From Gymnopus androsaceus JB14 (taxonomy: Eukaryota > Basidiomycota > Agaricomycetes > Agaricales > Omphalotaceae): 37,470 bases of DNA. Where the stretch lies: positions 1 through 37,470 of the forward strand of contig ML769889.1 in the NCBI GenBank assembly GCA_009733575.1. Reading direction: 5' to 3'. A model generated the notes under the pieces. The model searched no databases and was not told the origin of the DNA. It saw nothing but the letters and a program-made list of their open reading frames with translations. Position numbers and translations under genes: made by a program. Positions 1 through 9,626 of this stretch are shown here, in pieces (within the stretch, counting starts at the first letter, position 1; the number at the start of each line of letters is the position of its first letter).

Positions 1-300
1 ATATCGGAGATGGACTTCGATTAGGAGAACGTCTTGTATGTGAGAATGCGACTGCGCTGGACGATACGTTGAACGCGTCTACGTTGGCGAAGAACCGGGA
101 AGGTAAAAGAGCGAAGCTGGGAAGTGACGCGCTTCCGTTTCCTAGTGTATGAGCGCAAGGAGATCGCTGGCTCGATGGTGGAGGTAAGTTTGACACTCGG
201 GTCGTACTAGTCACAACAGTAGCCACCCGGCCTCCTCTTTTGAATTTCTGCCTCTTCTTCCTTCCTTCTTCCCTAAAAATCCCGCTTTTGAACAGGAGTC
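1..300 (+). repeat. Duplicated gene fragment, copy 1 (partner near 19150-19480)
   Basis: This stretch matches 19150-19480 in the same orientation. Shared runs include GGAGATGGA, CTTCGATTAGGAG, GAATGCGACTG, AAGCTGGGAAGT and GCGCTTCCGTTTCCTA, followed by a shared splice-donor-like GGAGGTAAGTTTGA. One frame reads well in both copies (here NATALDDTLNASTLAK, there NATVLDNRLNTRTLAK, then KLGS-ALPFP), so the ancestor was probably an exon ending at that donor. This copy has a stop right after ALPFP in the shared frame. The product is not recognised. It looks like a dispersed fragment of a gene, not a working one, and it may continue beyond the left edge of the window. Confidence 0.6.
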
Positions 301-637
301 GCTGGCCACGATTCGATTTTCTGAGCATGAATCCATGTTATAGTTCTAGTGATCTAGCAGTACGCGTCGTTGTTCATGGGCTTTCGAGAAAGGACTTTGA
401 TTGACTGAAACACGATGAAGTCAGTGGCCAAGTTAGTAATGCACTTGCTATCGAAAACTCACCAACAGTGTCCAAGACCAATAGCAATGAATGGACTTGA
501 ATCGCTGAATCCATTATCGTTCCTGTGTATATCGTTTAGTATTCTAGCCGGCTCTCGAGAATGAGACGTCGAGATTCAAGAAAGGTAATGACCGATAAGG
601 GTCCAGAATTGTTGCGACTACCGGTTGCTGGAATCGT

Positions 638-714
638 TCCGATATGGTGTAATGGCTAGTGATACTGCCTCCTTTTAATTGTTAATTAGCCACGGGTTCG
701 ATTCCCACTCGGAA
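638..714 (+). tRNA. Degenerate tRNA-like sequence (tRNA-Glu-like 5' half)
   Basis: The sequence begins TCCGATATGGTGTAATGGC, the typical eukaryotic tRNA-Glu start with its A box. It ends with a B box GGTTCGATTCC and CTCGGAA, which pairs with the first five acceptor bases. The lower T-stem and two acceptor pairs are mismatched, and no clean anticodon stem-loop forms in the roughly 30 nt between the D-arm and T-arm. It is therefore most likely a tRNA pseudogene or the head of a tRNA-derived short element, and not a working gene. An unusual intron-containing tRNA cannot be ruled out by eye. Confidence 0.4.
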
Positions 715-940
715 GTGCTGAGACGTGATAGTATAAAGTTTTCTTTGTTTTCCCACCATTTCTTTCCAACGACCCATACAACTTTTTACGATCCAAAACA
801 CGCCTTTGAATGTCGCACTTGCCACCTTTCGACGTCGGACGATGCGATATTATGTTGATCCGTTGATCCAAAAGTCACAAGTGATCCAAGCGGCGTTTTT
901 CACTCTGGGCGCTTGGAGGCCTCGACCGCTACGAATCACT

Positions 941-947
941 GTATTAT
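941..947. repeat. Left target site duplication GTATTAT
   Basis: This 7-bp sequence lies directly against the left inverted repeat and is repeated exactly at 5008-5014 against the right one. The bases further out differ (ACT on the left, CCC on the right), so 7 bp is the full length of the match. Confidence 0.75.
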
Positions 948-981
948 TGGGGGTCGGCATAACCACTGAAGAAAACGGCAG
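948..981 (+). repeat. Left terminal inverted repeat
   Basis: It starts TGGGGGTCGGCA and is imperfectly inverted at 4974-5007. Mismatches against the other end fall at positions 13, 15, 18, 19, 22, 24 and 33. The shared inner block is AAAACGGC. Confidence 0.8.
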
Positions 982-1448
982 CTTTGGCTTTGTTTGTTCC
1001 CAGCCAAAGCCATGTTCCCACTGTAGCTCTCGCTCGTACTAGACTTAATCTCCATAACCCGTTGTAAAAATATTGTAGAAAGTATCCGTTAAATCATGAT
1101 AAATCAATCTGATCCTATATTTCAAGCTGAAATTTTAATCAAATTAATATGAGGCAAGTTGTGTAGCAAACTGGTACCAAAACTACCTGTAGCGTTATAA
1201 GTAATGTTTTTTTTAGAAAAAGGACTTGAAATACAGAAACGAGAAGCAATTCATTATCCTTTGGCCAATTCAATTTTGTAGTAAATGCGATGTAGCTGTG
1301 AACTAAGACCGCGAGATTCTGCAGGCCAAAATCACTGTGTGCACTTATTCTCACGCTTAGGCTTCTAACTACGACGCGTCGATTCGCGTCGTCGGACTGC
1401 GATCCTAGTCTCTTTCTTATTCTTATACCCTTTCTTGGACCTTATACC

Positions 1449-4400
1449 ATGCCTGGACGAAAATCTCCTGCCAAAATCGCTCAACTAAAGGCTTTACATG
1501 CCTCTAATGCCAAAGATCAACCTGACGAAAATTCTGTCCCTCTAATCTTTTCTGAAACTACTAATACCTCGACTTCCACGCGTTCTAATACCAGGAACAA
1601 GGCTAGCATCGCATCTTTGAAGTCCGAGCTTGAAGGAAAGGTCCAGGAGATAGATGGCCTGAAGGAAACGGTTTCGAAGGCAGCAGAGGATGCAGAGGTT
1701 CAGGAATCCAAGATCTCATCACTTTCGTTCGAAAAAATCACTCTCCTAGCCTCGATCGACACTCTTAAAGCCCAGAACTCGAATCTCATGTCCAGTGTAG
1801 CCCGGCATCGCTCAAGTCGCGGTAAATCTTTGAAGGAATTGCATAGTCTTGGAATTGATTCAAAGAGGGAGAAGAAAGCGTTGCAAAGGAAAGCTAGAGA
1901 CGAAAAGAAGAAGTATCTGAAGGAAATCGAGGGATTACAGGTCACTCTTGAAGAAAACTCACGCGTCATTTCCGTACTTGAACCCGAAAACTCGAAGCTC
2001 TGTCTTGCAGTCACGAAACTCGAAGAAAAACTTTCCGTGTCTTCCGCTACAGTCTCTACTCTTCGCGAACAAATTTCTTCGCTTCGTAAAACGATCTATG
2101 CTCTCGAAAAGCAGGTTGAGCGCTCGAAGAGCTCCCTTGCTACTAGTCGCATGGAGTTAAAGAAACTTTCGGTCTGGGATCCTACCGAAAAAGGCATATA
2201 CAAAGCCTCTGCTCGTAAACTCTTTCGTGACCTGAAAAGGGCTGGGTGTCGTAACCACGATCTTGCTGTCAAATCGTGTGCTGCAGCGTTTGGGATACGC
2301 GTCAAGCGTGTCATGAGCATGCGTACTGGTGGTCGTTGTGTCAGGGAAGGGGGGATCTATGGTTTGATGCAGCTCGGACGCGAGATCAAGAACGCGCCAT
2401 CCTTTGGTGAAGGCAGTGATGGAACGACGGTTAGAGGTGTTACGCAGGAATCTCGTTCGATTACAGTCTCCGTCCCATCGTATGAACCTGGTGTTGATGA
2501 TACAGATCAATCGACTTGGAAACCTGTGACGCGTTTTGCTGATGTTGCCCCTGCACTTGACCACACTGCTCAACGTCAATTTGAAGGATCGGTGGAGCTT
2601 GGTGAACGGATTGCGAACACCTATTCCAACAGTCCGTTAGCAAGTCGTGATGGGCAGAGAATGGATGCAGATGACTACTTTCGAAAGCAGGGTTTCCAGC
2701 ACATGGATCATGCAAAAGATGGGAAGAAGAAGTTTAGGCTCTCGAAGGAGAGGAAGGAACGAGTCGTTAACCGTGACCTTGCAAAGGAGAAGATGAGCAC
2801 GATGACTGTTGACGACATTCTGCGGGAATCGGAAAAGATTAGCGATGCGGATATTCTCAAAGCTGCAGGGAAGAAATTCAAATCTATTACTGAAATGTGA
2901 GTATTTTCTCACAAATATACTTTCATTGGATTGACATTATACCCATAGCTCCGAGTCTGACCGTGGTCAAATCACTCTTGATCTTCTTGAGCAGCGTATT
3001 GGGAAAGAGGCACTGGACATGCTTCCCGAGTCTGAGGCCAGGCTCCTCCGTCTCTTCTTCTTTGTTGGATGCGGTGGGCACAAGTCGCTTAATGCATTCC
3101 GCTATGGGGTCGTTGAAATGCGTGAGACGTGGAAACGGGAAGAACTGAAAGGTCCATGCAATCTTGCAAACAAGGCGACTGATGTGGCTATTCAAATTGC
3201 TACTGATAATACCGATACTGAAGCTCTCGCACGCTGTGTCGCTTCCTGTCCACGCGGTGGTACTAAACTCACCGAGCTTGCTGGTGCACTCTTCCGGCAC
3301 AAAAATCACGAAACTGGGTACCAGAAGAAACACGAAATGTTCATGCAGGCACGCAAACAGGAGCGATATGGTCTTAATCCTACCGACAGCTCGAAGCGAT
3401 TCCCAGATGTCTCAAATACTCGATATCAGTCCCACTCATATGCTGCTGCTGAGCTAGTTGTCTTTCGAGATGACTACCAAGAACTAATCGAGGAGATCTG
3501 TGACGGGAAAACGAAATCTGGCACTAATCACCTTGAAGGAAATGCATTGAAGGGACTACAAGATGCAGATACTCTCTGCGAGCTAGGTGCAATGGCGTTG
3601 GAAGGCCTTTGTTGTTCATGGCCATATATGGCTGAAGTTCGTACTCCGCCAGAAGGTGAACAGTTTGTAAATGCGCTGAGCCCGGAGATGATTGCTCTCC
3701 ATCGTCGAATCCCTGCCTTCTGCGAGAATCTCGCCCTTCATCCTGAAAAAATCTTTCATCCCAACACCCCTCAGAGCGAGTTGACCCTAGATGGAAAGCC
3801 TTTTATTGACAAAACCATCATTCCCGCTCTCAAATTACTCTCTGATGACCTCCCAAACCTCAATCTGATGATTTCTGCAATGTTCCGTGGTGCTACTCGT
3901 GGTTGGTCCATCTTCACACCCGAGTATCGTGATGATCCAAGTGATCCTACCACCATATCATCTCTTTCTCCAGAGATGCTCACTCGCCTTGGGGAGATTC
4001 CTATGACTAATGATGCGAATGAAGGACCGCTTGGCTCTACCCGGGTCTACATTCGCTTCAACCCTAGCAGTGATGCTTATATGTTTTCTGCACAGGCACG
4101 AGCAACGCGAAATAATACGGAATCTTTCATATCAAAACTTTGCACGTTTGATGACCAGTTACATGTGATGCGACTAGCTCGGGCAGAGGATGCAAGCGGG
4201 AAAGCGAGAAAGTTTCGGGAGGAATACCTCAGACTTCAAAAAGAACGTGCGGACTCTGCTCGAATCAAACAGGCCAATCTCATCCAAAAGAAATCCAACG
4301 AAGCAGAACGTTTGAATGCTCTCGGCGCTGAAACGGATCGCACGAAAATTCTGAACATGACTATCAAAGAACTTACCGACCAATTTAAGGTGTACAAATC

Positions 4401-4676
4401 TGTTCTAATGGATCCCATACTGGCAAACGTAACTCAATCTTCCATGAAGAAGAAGGAAAATTGGCTGGCTACTGTACTTGCAGCAGCAGCTCGTATGTAA
4501 GTACTCTGCTCTTCTATTGCTCTCACTTTTCATTCTTTTTTAGCTCGCCAGGATCCATCTCTACTACACCTGAAACTACACTAGGACCCGTTGAAGCAAT
4601 GGCTAAACGGCTGCAGGATTCCATGGACATGGATATTGATGATGAAATGGACGAAGACATGATGGATTTGAATTGA
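1449..4676 (+). CDS. Coiled-coil protein of unknown family carried by the transposon; candidate transposase
   Basis: Three exons (1449-2896, 2949-4496, 4544-4676) give 1,042 residues. Both introns have good donors (GTGAGT, GTAAGT) and acceptors (CATAG, TTTAG), both interrupt a codon after its second base, and the frame stays open, which fixes the model. The N-terminus is Ser/Thr/Lys-rich. Residues about 55-235 are long charged heptad-like coiled coil. Residues about 260-320 hold a compact Arg/Cys-rich segment (RAGCRNHDLAVKSC, then SMRTGGRCVREGG) that could be a DNA-binding helix module. The second half is globular, with a striking MTNDANEGPLGS motif, followed by another Arg/Lys-rich coiled coil and a very acidic Met/Asp C-terminus. 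I recall similar large proteins with a T-N-D-x-N-E-G motif as expanded families in mushrooms, but cannot name the family. Position inside inverted repeats and a target duplication suggests a transposase. A complete DDE triad cannot be assigned by eye. Confidence 0.8.
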
Positions 4677-4973
4677 ATGTATTTTTACTACTCGGAGATA
4701 GCTATAACTAACTTTCTGTATCATCACTTCAGCTACGTTACCTTGTTTTCGATGTTCTCGCCGTGTAAACTTGCCTGTATGTACCGAAAATGCAGTATTT
4801 GCCTTGTATTGGTACTTGATGATATTGAAACTCTATAAGATTTTGTGACCACTTAGATATCATATTTACGAACATATTGTACACCTAAATCTAAATGATT
4901 TGCGTCCTCGTTCATGTGGTACAAGGAGGAACATCGCAAAAAGCGGTTTGGCGCGGTTCCCACGGCTAAGCGC

Positions 4974-5007
4974 CCGCCGTTTTTTCCATAGGCTCTGCCG
5001 ACCCCCA
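4974..5007 (-). repeat. Right terminal inverted repeat
   Basis: Reads TGGGGGTCGGCA inward from 5007 on the minus strand and pairs with 948-981. Confidence 0.8.
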
Positions 5008-5014
5008 GTATTAT
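5008..5014. repeat. Right target site duplication GTATTAT
   Basis: Exact copy of 941-947, directly outside the right inverted repeat. Confidence 0.75.
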
Positions 5015-5567
5015 CCCTTGCGCTGCTCTTTACTACTATGGATCCAGCTCAGAACCTTTACCTATTGAATCTCTTACCGCTTACAATCGGAATTCAGCTG
5101 CGCTTTGAGTGGGTGTGAAACATTATGGGGTGAGCTCAAGACTATATTCTCGCAGTACTACGGACTACGGAAACGGTACAACACACTACGTTTTGGCTGA
5201 TCGAAGCTGAAGTTCCATTGCGACTAAATATGTCAAAGCGTTGAATACTTGTGTCCCGCAACCATGTACAAGTTCCGAGGCAGAATGAAGAACCAATTAC
5301 AGTCGCAGTTTTTGCCCTCAACGAATCATTGACTCACCAGCAAACCTATCGATCTGTTCTTCCCGTCAGTATTCAACGGCCTCGAAGTTGACCATCTTTC
5401 TCGGCTTCCCATGTCATTTTCTTTACTAAACTTTCTGTGTTCTGAATCGTATTGGCCTATATCCTCATATCGCGGCTTCAATTGTCATGCCGTGCCGCCG
5501 TCTTGCATCAGACATCGTTTAAAAGGTCCAACAAGCAAAACAACTCTTCTCTAGATATCAGATTAGG

Positions 5568-6886
5568 ATGCAGCTCACATTTTTTCTGTTCGTTGGTGCT
5601 GTTGCAGCGAAGTGCTCAGATACCATTCATACTATTCAATGAACCGCCCAGGAACTTGACAAAGAATATCCTCAATCCGGACATTGAGAACTTCATCTGG
5701 GAAGTTCTGACAGATTGGAACTCTCCAGGTGGTGTTAGTATTGCGTCGTGCAGCAAAATGTGGACGGAAGCTGGAATGTCGAGAAGAAAGGATACGGCGT
5801 CGCAAAGGCAGATGGTAGTAATATCACGGAAGACACTTTGTTTGCGTTGGGTTCGAATTCTAAAGCTAGTACCTTCAAGTTCTTATGAATGTCTGTCTAC
5901 TGAGCTGCAACATGTTTAGCTATTTGACGTTTTTGCTTCAGGTCTCTTGATCTCAAATGAAACACTTTCCCCTCGGATATCCTGGAAAACGAAAATCGCT
6001 TCCATCTTGACCAGAATGGGCATTGTGGCATCCTCTCAGAGCACTATAATCGATCTCATGAGCCATCGAACTGGTCTCCCAGGACATGACTTGTTTTATC
6101 ACAAGAATCAAAACCGTTCCTCCCTAGTTCGTCAAATCTTTTCATATCGCAGCTTCTCTCCGATTTGATTCCAACAGATATCTAAAATCAAATACCTTAG
6201 GCCCTCCGCTGAATTCCGCGAGATCTTCCAGTACAGTAACCCCAGTTATACTATACTCTCCTACATCCCTGAAGTGCTCTTGAAGATCCCCTTTGCGCGT
6301 TATGTGAAGGAACACATCTTCGATCCGTTGGGACTCAACTCAACGACGTACTCGGGTGATGTTGCGTCGGAAACTGGTAATCTCGCAGATGGATTTGGGC
6401 GCGAAGGCATCAATATTTCTAAGAATATTTTCCGATCGGGAACTCCGAGGGCTTTGCCTTACTGGAATATGATTGGAGGAGAAGATGGTGATGGTGAGGA
6501 TATGGTGAAGTATTCTCCTTTAGTGTAGTGGTTCATCGAGTTTTCAGTTATTTCTGGAGCTGGAGGTGTTATTTCCAGTGCAAAAGATATGGTACGTGCA
6601 ATACTTCAGCACATTCAATATATCAGCTAGATATTGCACCCAGGCGGTCTGGCTACAGGTACTTCTCCTTCAAGGGAAGAATCCGCTCACCGATGAGCAA
6701 GTAATACCCATGGAGGTAATCCAGAAAGCTGCCTCTGGAACTATTGTCGTGATTGGAGATACGTAGGTGCTATTTCATTGCCTCGAACATTTTGCACGCG
6801 TAATGAAATGCTATGTAGCTATTCGAACGTAGTGTCGCCCGTTGTTTATGGTGGTGGCCAAATGTCATTCACGTATCGGGGCCATA
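5568..6886 (+). pseudogene. Decayed serine beta-lactamase-fold secreted hydrolase
   Basis: The start MQLTFFLFVGAVAAKCSDT (from 5568) is a signal peptide, but the frame ends at a stop after 24 codons. Family-like sequence then continues in other frames: FNEPPRNLTKNILNPDIENF, then DGSWNVEKKGYGVAKADGSN, then the catalytic S-x-x-K motif as LFALGSNSK (about 5842-5868). An apparent intron separates this from ISNETLSPRISW and LMSHRTGLPGHD. A YSNPSYTILSYIPE block carries the second (Y-x-N) motif, then ARYVKEHIFDPLGLNSTTYS and a late YGGGQMSFTYRGH. At least four frame changes and several stops make this a pseudogene. It is related in fold to the hydrolase at 35034-36849 but belongs to a different subfamily, with shorter spacing and another C-terminus. 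Similarity stops at about 6886, where UstYa-like sequence begins. Confidence 0.8.
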
Positions 6887-6912
6887 GTAAGTGTTGATCC
6901 TCATCTAGTTGC

Positions 6913-7626
6913 ATCCGCCTGGCTAACCCCGATTATCAAGCTCCCGCAGGAGATGTGCTTGAGTTCGACCTGCGAGTCTTCCACAGCGGGTTTCATGGCG
7001 ACTACTCCGCCTACCAGGGATTCACGCCGGAAATTGATCAAGCATGGGAGGACTTATACGAAGGTCAGTGAAATTATCTCGAACCATGGAATTGGACTGA
7101 CGAATGCCTCCTAGTCGGGGAAGTATCGAGAATCTCAAAGGAGCAAGCAGCACTGTTGCCTAATAAAACCGTACCCATTCCAGGAGACAGCGAGGGCTCT
7201 TATATTGGCGCTTTATATGTTTTTCATGACCTTCATTGTCTGGTTAGTCGCGCTGAATATGGGTCATATCCAAGTCTAAGGTCAATTGATAATTTCTAGG
7301 ACACTATTCGAAAGGCTGTTTTCTTCGAACACTATCCAGCGCAAAATAGGTCTGACCCGATATGGGAGTTCCATACCAGTCATTGTATAGATTCGCTGCG
7401 CCAGACTCTGATGTGCAAAGCAGACATCAGCACGATCACTTGGGCTTGGGAGGAATACCGGGGACTGATTGTTCCTCAGGATGATACTGTTCACCAGTGT
7501 ATCAAGTTCGAAAACCTCTTGGAATGGTCTAAGGAAAGGGCAATTAGTTATGACCTGGTCAACCGCACTGTTCACTTATTGGATGACATTGTCATTCCAA
7601 TATATCACCAGGATGATCTTGAATAA
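6913..7626 (+). pseudogene. UstYa-like (DUF3328) protein, 5'-truncated
   Basis: Three exons read in frame (about 6913-7063, 7115-7242, 7300-7626) with introns 7064-7114 and 7243-7299. The product runs from NPDYQAPAGDVLEFD through EQAALLPNKTVPIPGDS to VFHDLHCL, then SHCIDSLRQTLMCKADIS and ends HQDDLE. The two H-x-x-H-C motifs (HDLHC from 7225, HTSHC from 7372) are the hallmark of UstYa-family oxidases, which act in fungal peptide and other secondary metabolite pathways. The N-terminal membrane anchor and any start codon are missing: the first recognisable codons abut beta-lactamase remnants. The preserved exons contain no stops, so the truncation looks recent. Without an anchor it is probably not functional, unless an upstream exon has been overlooked. 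Confidence 0.75.
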
Positions 7627-7742
7627 GTATTTAGTAGCACCTAGCAGCGATCCTTCATTTCAAGCAACAGTGTGGTATTCGAACGCCATTGGGCTACCGC
7701 TTTGTATTATTATATCAAATATAAACGGTGAGTATACTAACA

Positions 7743-9329
7743 CTAGGAACTTTTTCCAATACCAACGACCCTCATACCCGCCTTTTCCACATGCCTCAGT
7801 CGACGATAAATGTTCTCATCCACCTCTCGATTCTTAAAACACATCACCGCCGAACGCAAGCATACCGTACCCACTCCAGAATCCAAAAAATTATCAAGGT
7901 TATCAGATAACCACCTCGAAGACACCATATCAATGAAGTCCCCATCGTTAAAGCTGGAGCCGCTAAATGTCATATGGAGATGTTGTAGCTTCTGTACCAA
8001 CACCGAGGAGGCGTCGAAGGGACAGGCATGTAGGCTTTGTATGAGCCGAGGGGTAATGGGACTGGGTTTGGTAGCAGTGGTAGCAAACAACCTGGAGTCA
8101 TCTATGGTGAGATCTAGGAGGGAAGGAAGGGAATGGAGTAAATCAATAAGGTCAGCATCTGAGAGTGGGATAAACTTGATGGAGAGAGTGGTGAGATTGA
8201 ATGATGACCGAGATATGAAAGCGCATAGTGCTTTCTTGGGCCATGGTCGCTGGTAATTATTCCTGGCCTCAAGAAGCAAAGAGGTCAAAGAAGGGCATGC
8301 CATCGATGAGAAGACCACTTCAGCCAAGCTCTCAGACAATCCTGTCTGAGATACTGACAAGGATAGTGTCTCAAGAACCGAAGCCATTGTGGGAGGTAAA
8401 GAAAGTTCATAGGATCCTGGTTTAATACCCACTTCTTGGAATTGCAACTCTGTCAGTTTATCGCACACATCTAGAATGTTTTTCATTCCACTAGGATGGT
8501 GCCCCATGGCAAGTAGTTTGAGCTGCTTCCATGGAAATTGGATTTCACCAAGATCCACTGAAGGAATGAATCCAACAGAAAGGCAGCACAGTTGCGGAGC
8601 ATCTTTGAAATCTTCTAGGCCAGCTGGGTAGAGATCTAAATGTGGACACAACAGTCTTTGCAGTGCCGGGTAATGGCGAGGATGCCAGGTCAGTGATTTA
8701 TAGACCTCAAATCCCTGCACTGAAAGCTGCTGCCAACGGTTAACATGTCCAACAAGAGCGTCACACACAGCTGCATGGTGCGGCTGAAGCGCTTCAGGCT
8801 TTCCGGTAATTTCAATGATGAGAGGAGATTGTTGGGAAGATTCGAGGTATAGATCCAGAACCGAAAAATTGTGGGAAGGGACCGACTCCATCTTGAAATG
8901 AATACGAGACCATAGTGCAGGACATGCCTTCACAAGGCTTCGCCAACGCAAGCACACATTGCTAATGGTCAAGGTAGGCATATCCCTAAATTTCTTTGAG
9001 GTGAGCTTGTTCATACCACAAGCATAATCAAAGATCTGCTGGACGGTTTCGTTCGGAATCTTCCGAACGGGAGATCGGAGGGAGCACGAATGAGTTCTGT
9101 ATCTCTCCAATAGCCGACGCTGGTTCTGAAGAACAAGAATACGCGACTGGAGACGGTCAATCTCGGCGTCGCAATCCTCGAGGTCTTTTTCAACGTCGGA
9201 GACGATACCGTCTATGTCTGCTTCGGTTTGTACAGAAGAACCATACTCTGAACGCAGCCTTTGGCGCAGCGCTACAAAGTCCAGATTGGTCCGTAGCCGG
9301 AAGCTCTGTTCGCCTGAAAGGTTCACCAT
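7743..9329 (-). CDS. F-box protein with leading coiled coil (copy A)
   Basis: A single open frame of 528 residues. Residues about 37-78 (VEKDLEDCDAEIDRLQSRIL...) form a coiled coil. The F-box follows at about 86-144 (SPVRKIPNETVQQIFDYACG ... ISNVCLRWRSLVKACPALW). The rest is irregular leucine-rich sequence of the kind that selects substrates. F-box proteins bind Skp1 in SCF ubiquitin ligases. This architecture is a large, fast-expanding family in Agaricales. It is a close paralogue of 17138-18742 (534 residues) and of the dead copy at 23043-24635. It lies 297 bp from the divergent gene at 9627. No intron is needed. The start is supported by similarity to MANLSGERSFRLRSNLDFVA in the sister copy. 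Confidence 0.88.
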   Translation of the reverse strand: MVNLSGEQSFRLRTNLDFVALRQRLRSEYGSSVQTEADIDGIVSDVEKDLEDCDAEIDRLQSRILVLQNQRRLLERYRTHSCSLRSPVRKIPNETVQQIFDYACGMNKLTSKKFRDMPTLTISNVCLRWRSLVKACPALWSRIHFKMESVPSHNFSVLDLYLESSQQSPLIIEITGKPEALQPHHAAVCDALVGHVNRWQQLSVQGFEVYKSLTWHPRHYPALQRLLCPHLDLYPAGLEDFKDAPQLCCLSVGFIPSVDLGEIQFPWKQLKLLAMGHHPSGMKNILDVCDKLTELQFQEVGIKPGSYELSLPPTMASVLETLSLSVSQTGLSESLAEVVFSSMACPSLTSLLLEARNNYQRPWPKKALCAFISRSSFNLTTLSIKFIPLSDADLIDLLHSLPSLLDLTIDDSRLFATTATKPSPITPRLIQSLHACPFDASSVLVQKLQHLHMTFSGSSFNDGDFIDMVSSRWLSDNLDNFLDSGVGTVCLRSAVMCFKNREVDENIYRRLRHVEKAGMRVVGIGKSS

Positions 9330-9626
9330 AAGAGTTGGAGGGATTCTGTAATTTGTCTTGAGTACAAAGAAATGATACAGCTTGGGTTCGACTTACAGTT
9401 GAGAGACTGTTATAGTCTTCCTGAGGAAATCCGGACGATGATTTTCTAGGAATATCTCCGACTTCAAGGGCTCCTTACTCCAGCGTATTGTCGTCAAAGA
9501 CCAAAGAGCCGTAGTAACGCTAGTCACTTGCCAAGCTTGTGGATCGTGACAGATCGTGACAAGTGCATTCAGTCTCGACCACGAGTACCAGTGACCAGAA
9601 TTTCCTTCCTTTACCCTCTCTCTTCC
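9330..9626. promoter_or_regulatory. Shared upstream region of divergent F-box genes, copy A
   Basis: This 297-bp intergenic region separates two outward-reading genes and matches 16787-17137 in inverted orientation along nearly its whole length. It contains a tandem 10-mer GATCGTGACA at 9542-9551 and 9552-9561, which is also conserved as a tandem in the other copy. The block GGGCTCCTTACTC-AGCGTATTGTCGTCAAAGA is likewise kept. Conservation of the non-coding part shows the duplication spanned the region; whether the 10-mer binds a regulator is not known. Confidence 0.55.

Larger units (their letters stand above)
948..5007 (+). mobile_element. 4,060-bp DNA transposon of unassigned superfamily
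   Basis: The ends are inverted repeats: the first 12 bases, TGGGGGTCGGCA, are identical at both ends, and about 27 of the first 34 positions match without gaps. The element is flanked by a perfect 7-bp direct repeat GTATTAT (941-947 and 5008-5014), as expected for a target site duplication. It carries one gene (1449-4676) with an open reading frame across two introns, and about 500 bp and 330 bp of non-coding ends. Inside each end there is a further short palindrome (TTTGGCT/AGCCAAA on the left, GGCGC/GCGCC on the right). A 7-bp duplication does not fit the usual values for hAT (8), PIF (3), CACTA (2-3) or mariner (TA). An intact coding frame suggests a young insertion. Confidence 0.8.

Noticed and set aside
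806..1042. Plus-strand open frame of 78 codons
   Set aside because: It runs across the left terminal inverted repeat and target duplication of the transposon and has no protein-like features.
2157..2579. Long minus-strand open frame
   Set aside because: Antisense shadow of the transposon protein; its composition and lack of splice support are typical of a shadow frame.
4900..5118. Plus-strand open frame of 72 codons
   Set aside because: It crosses the right terminal inverted repeat into flanking DNA; chance frame.
8228..8425. Plus-strand open frames opposite the F-box genes
   Set aside because: They recur opposite every paralogue simply because the paralogues are similar; no independent evidence of coding.
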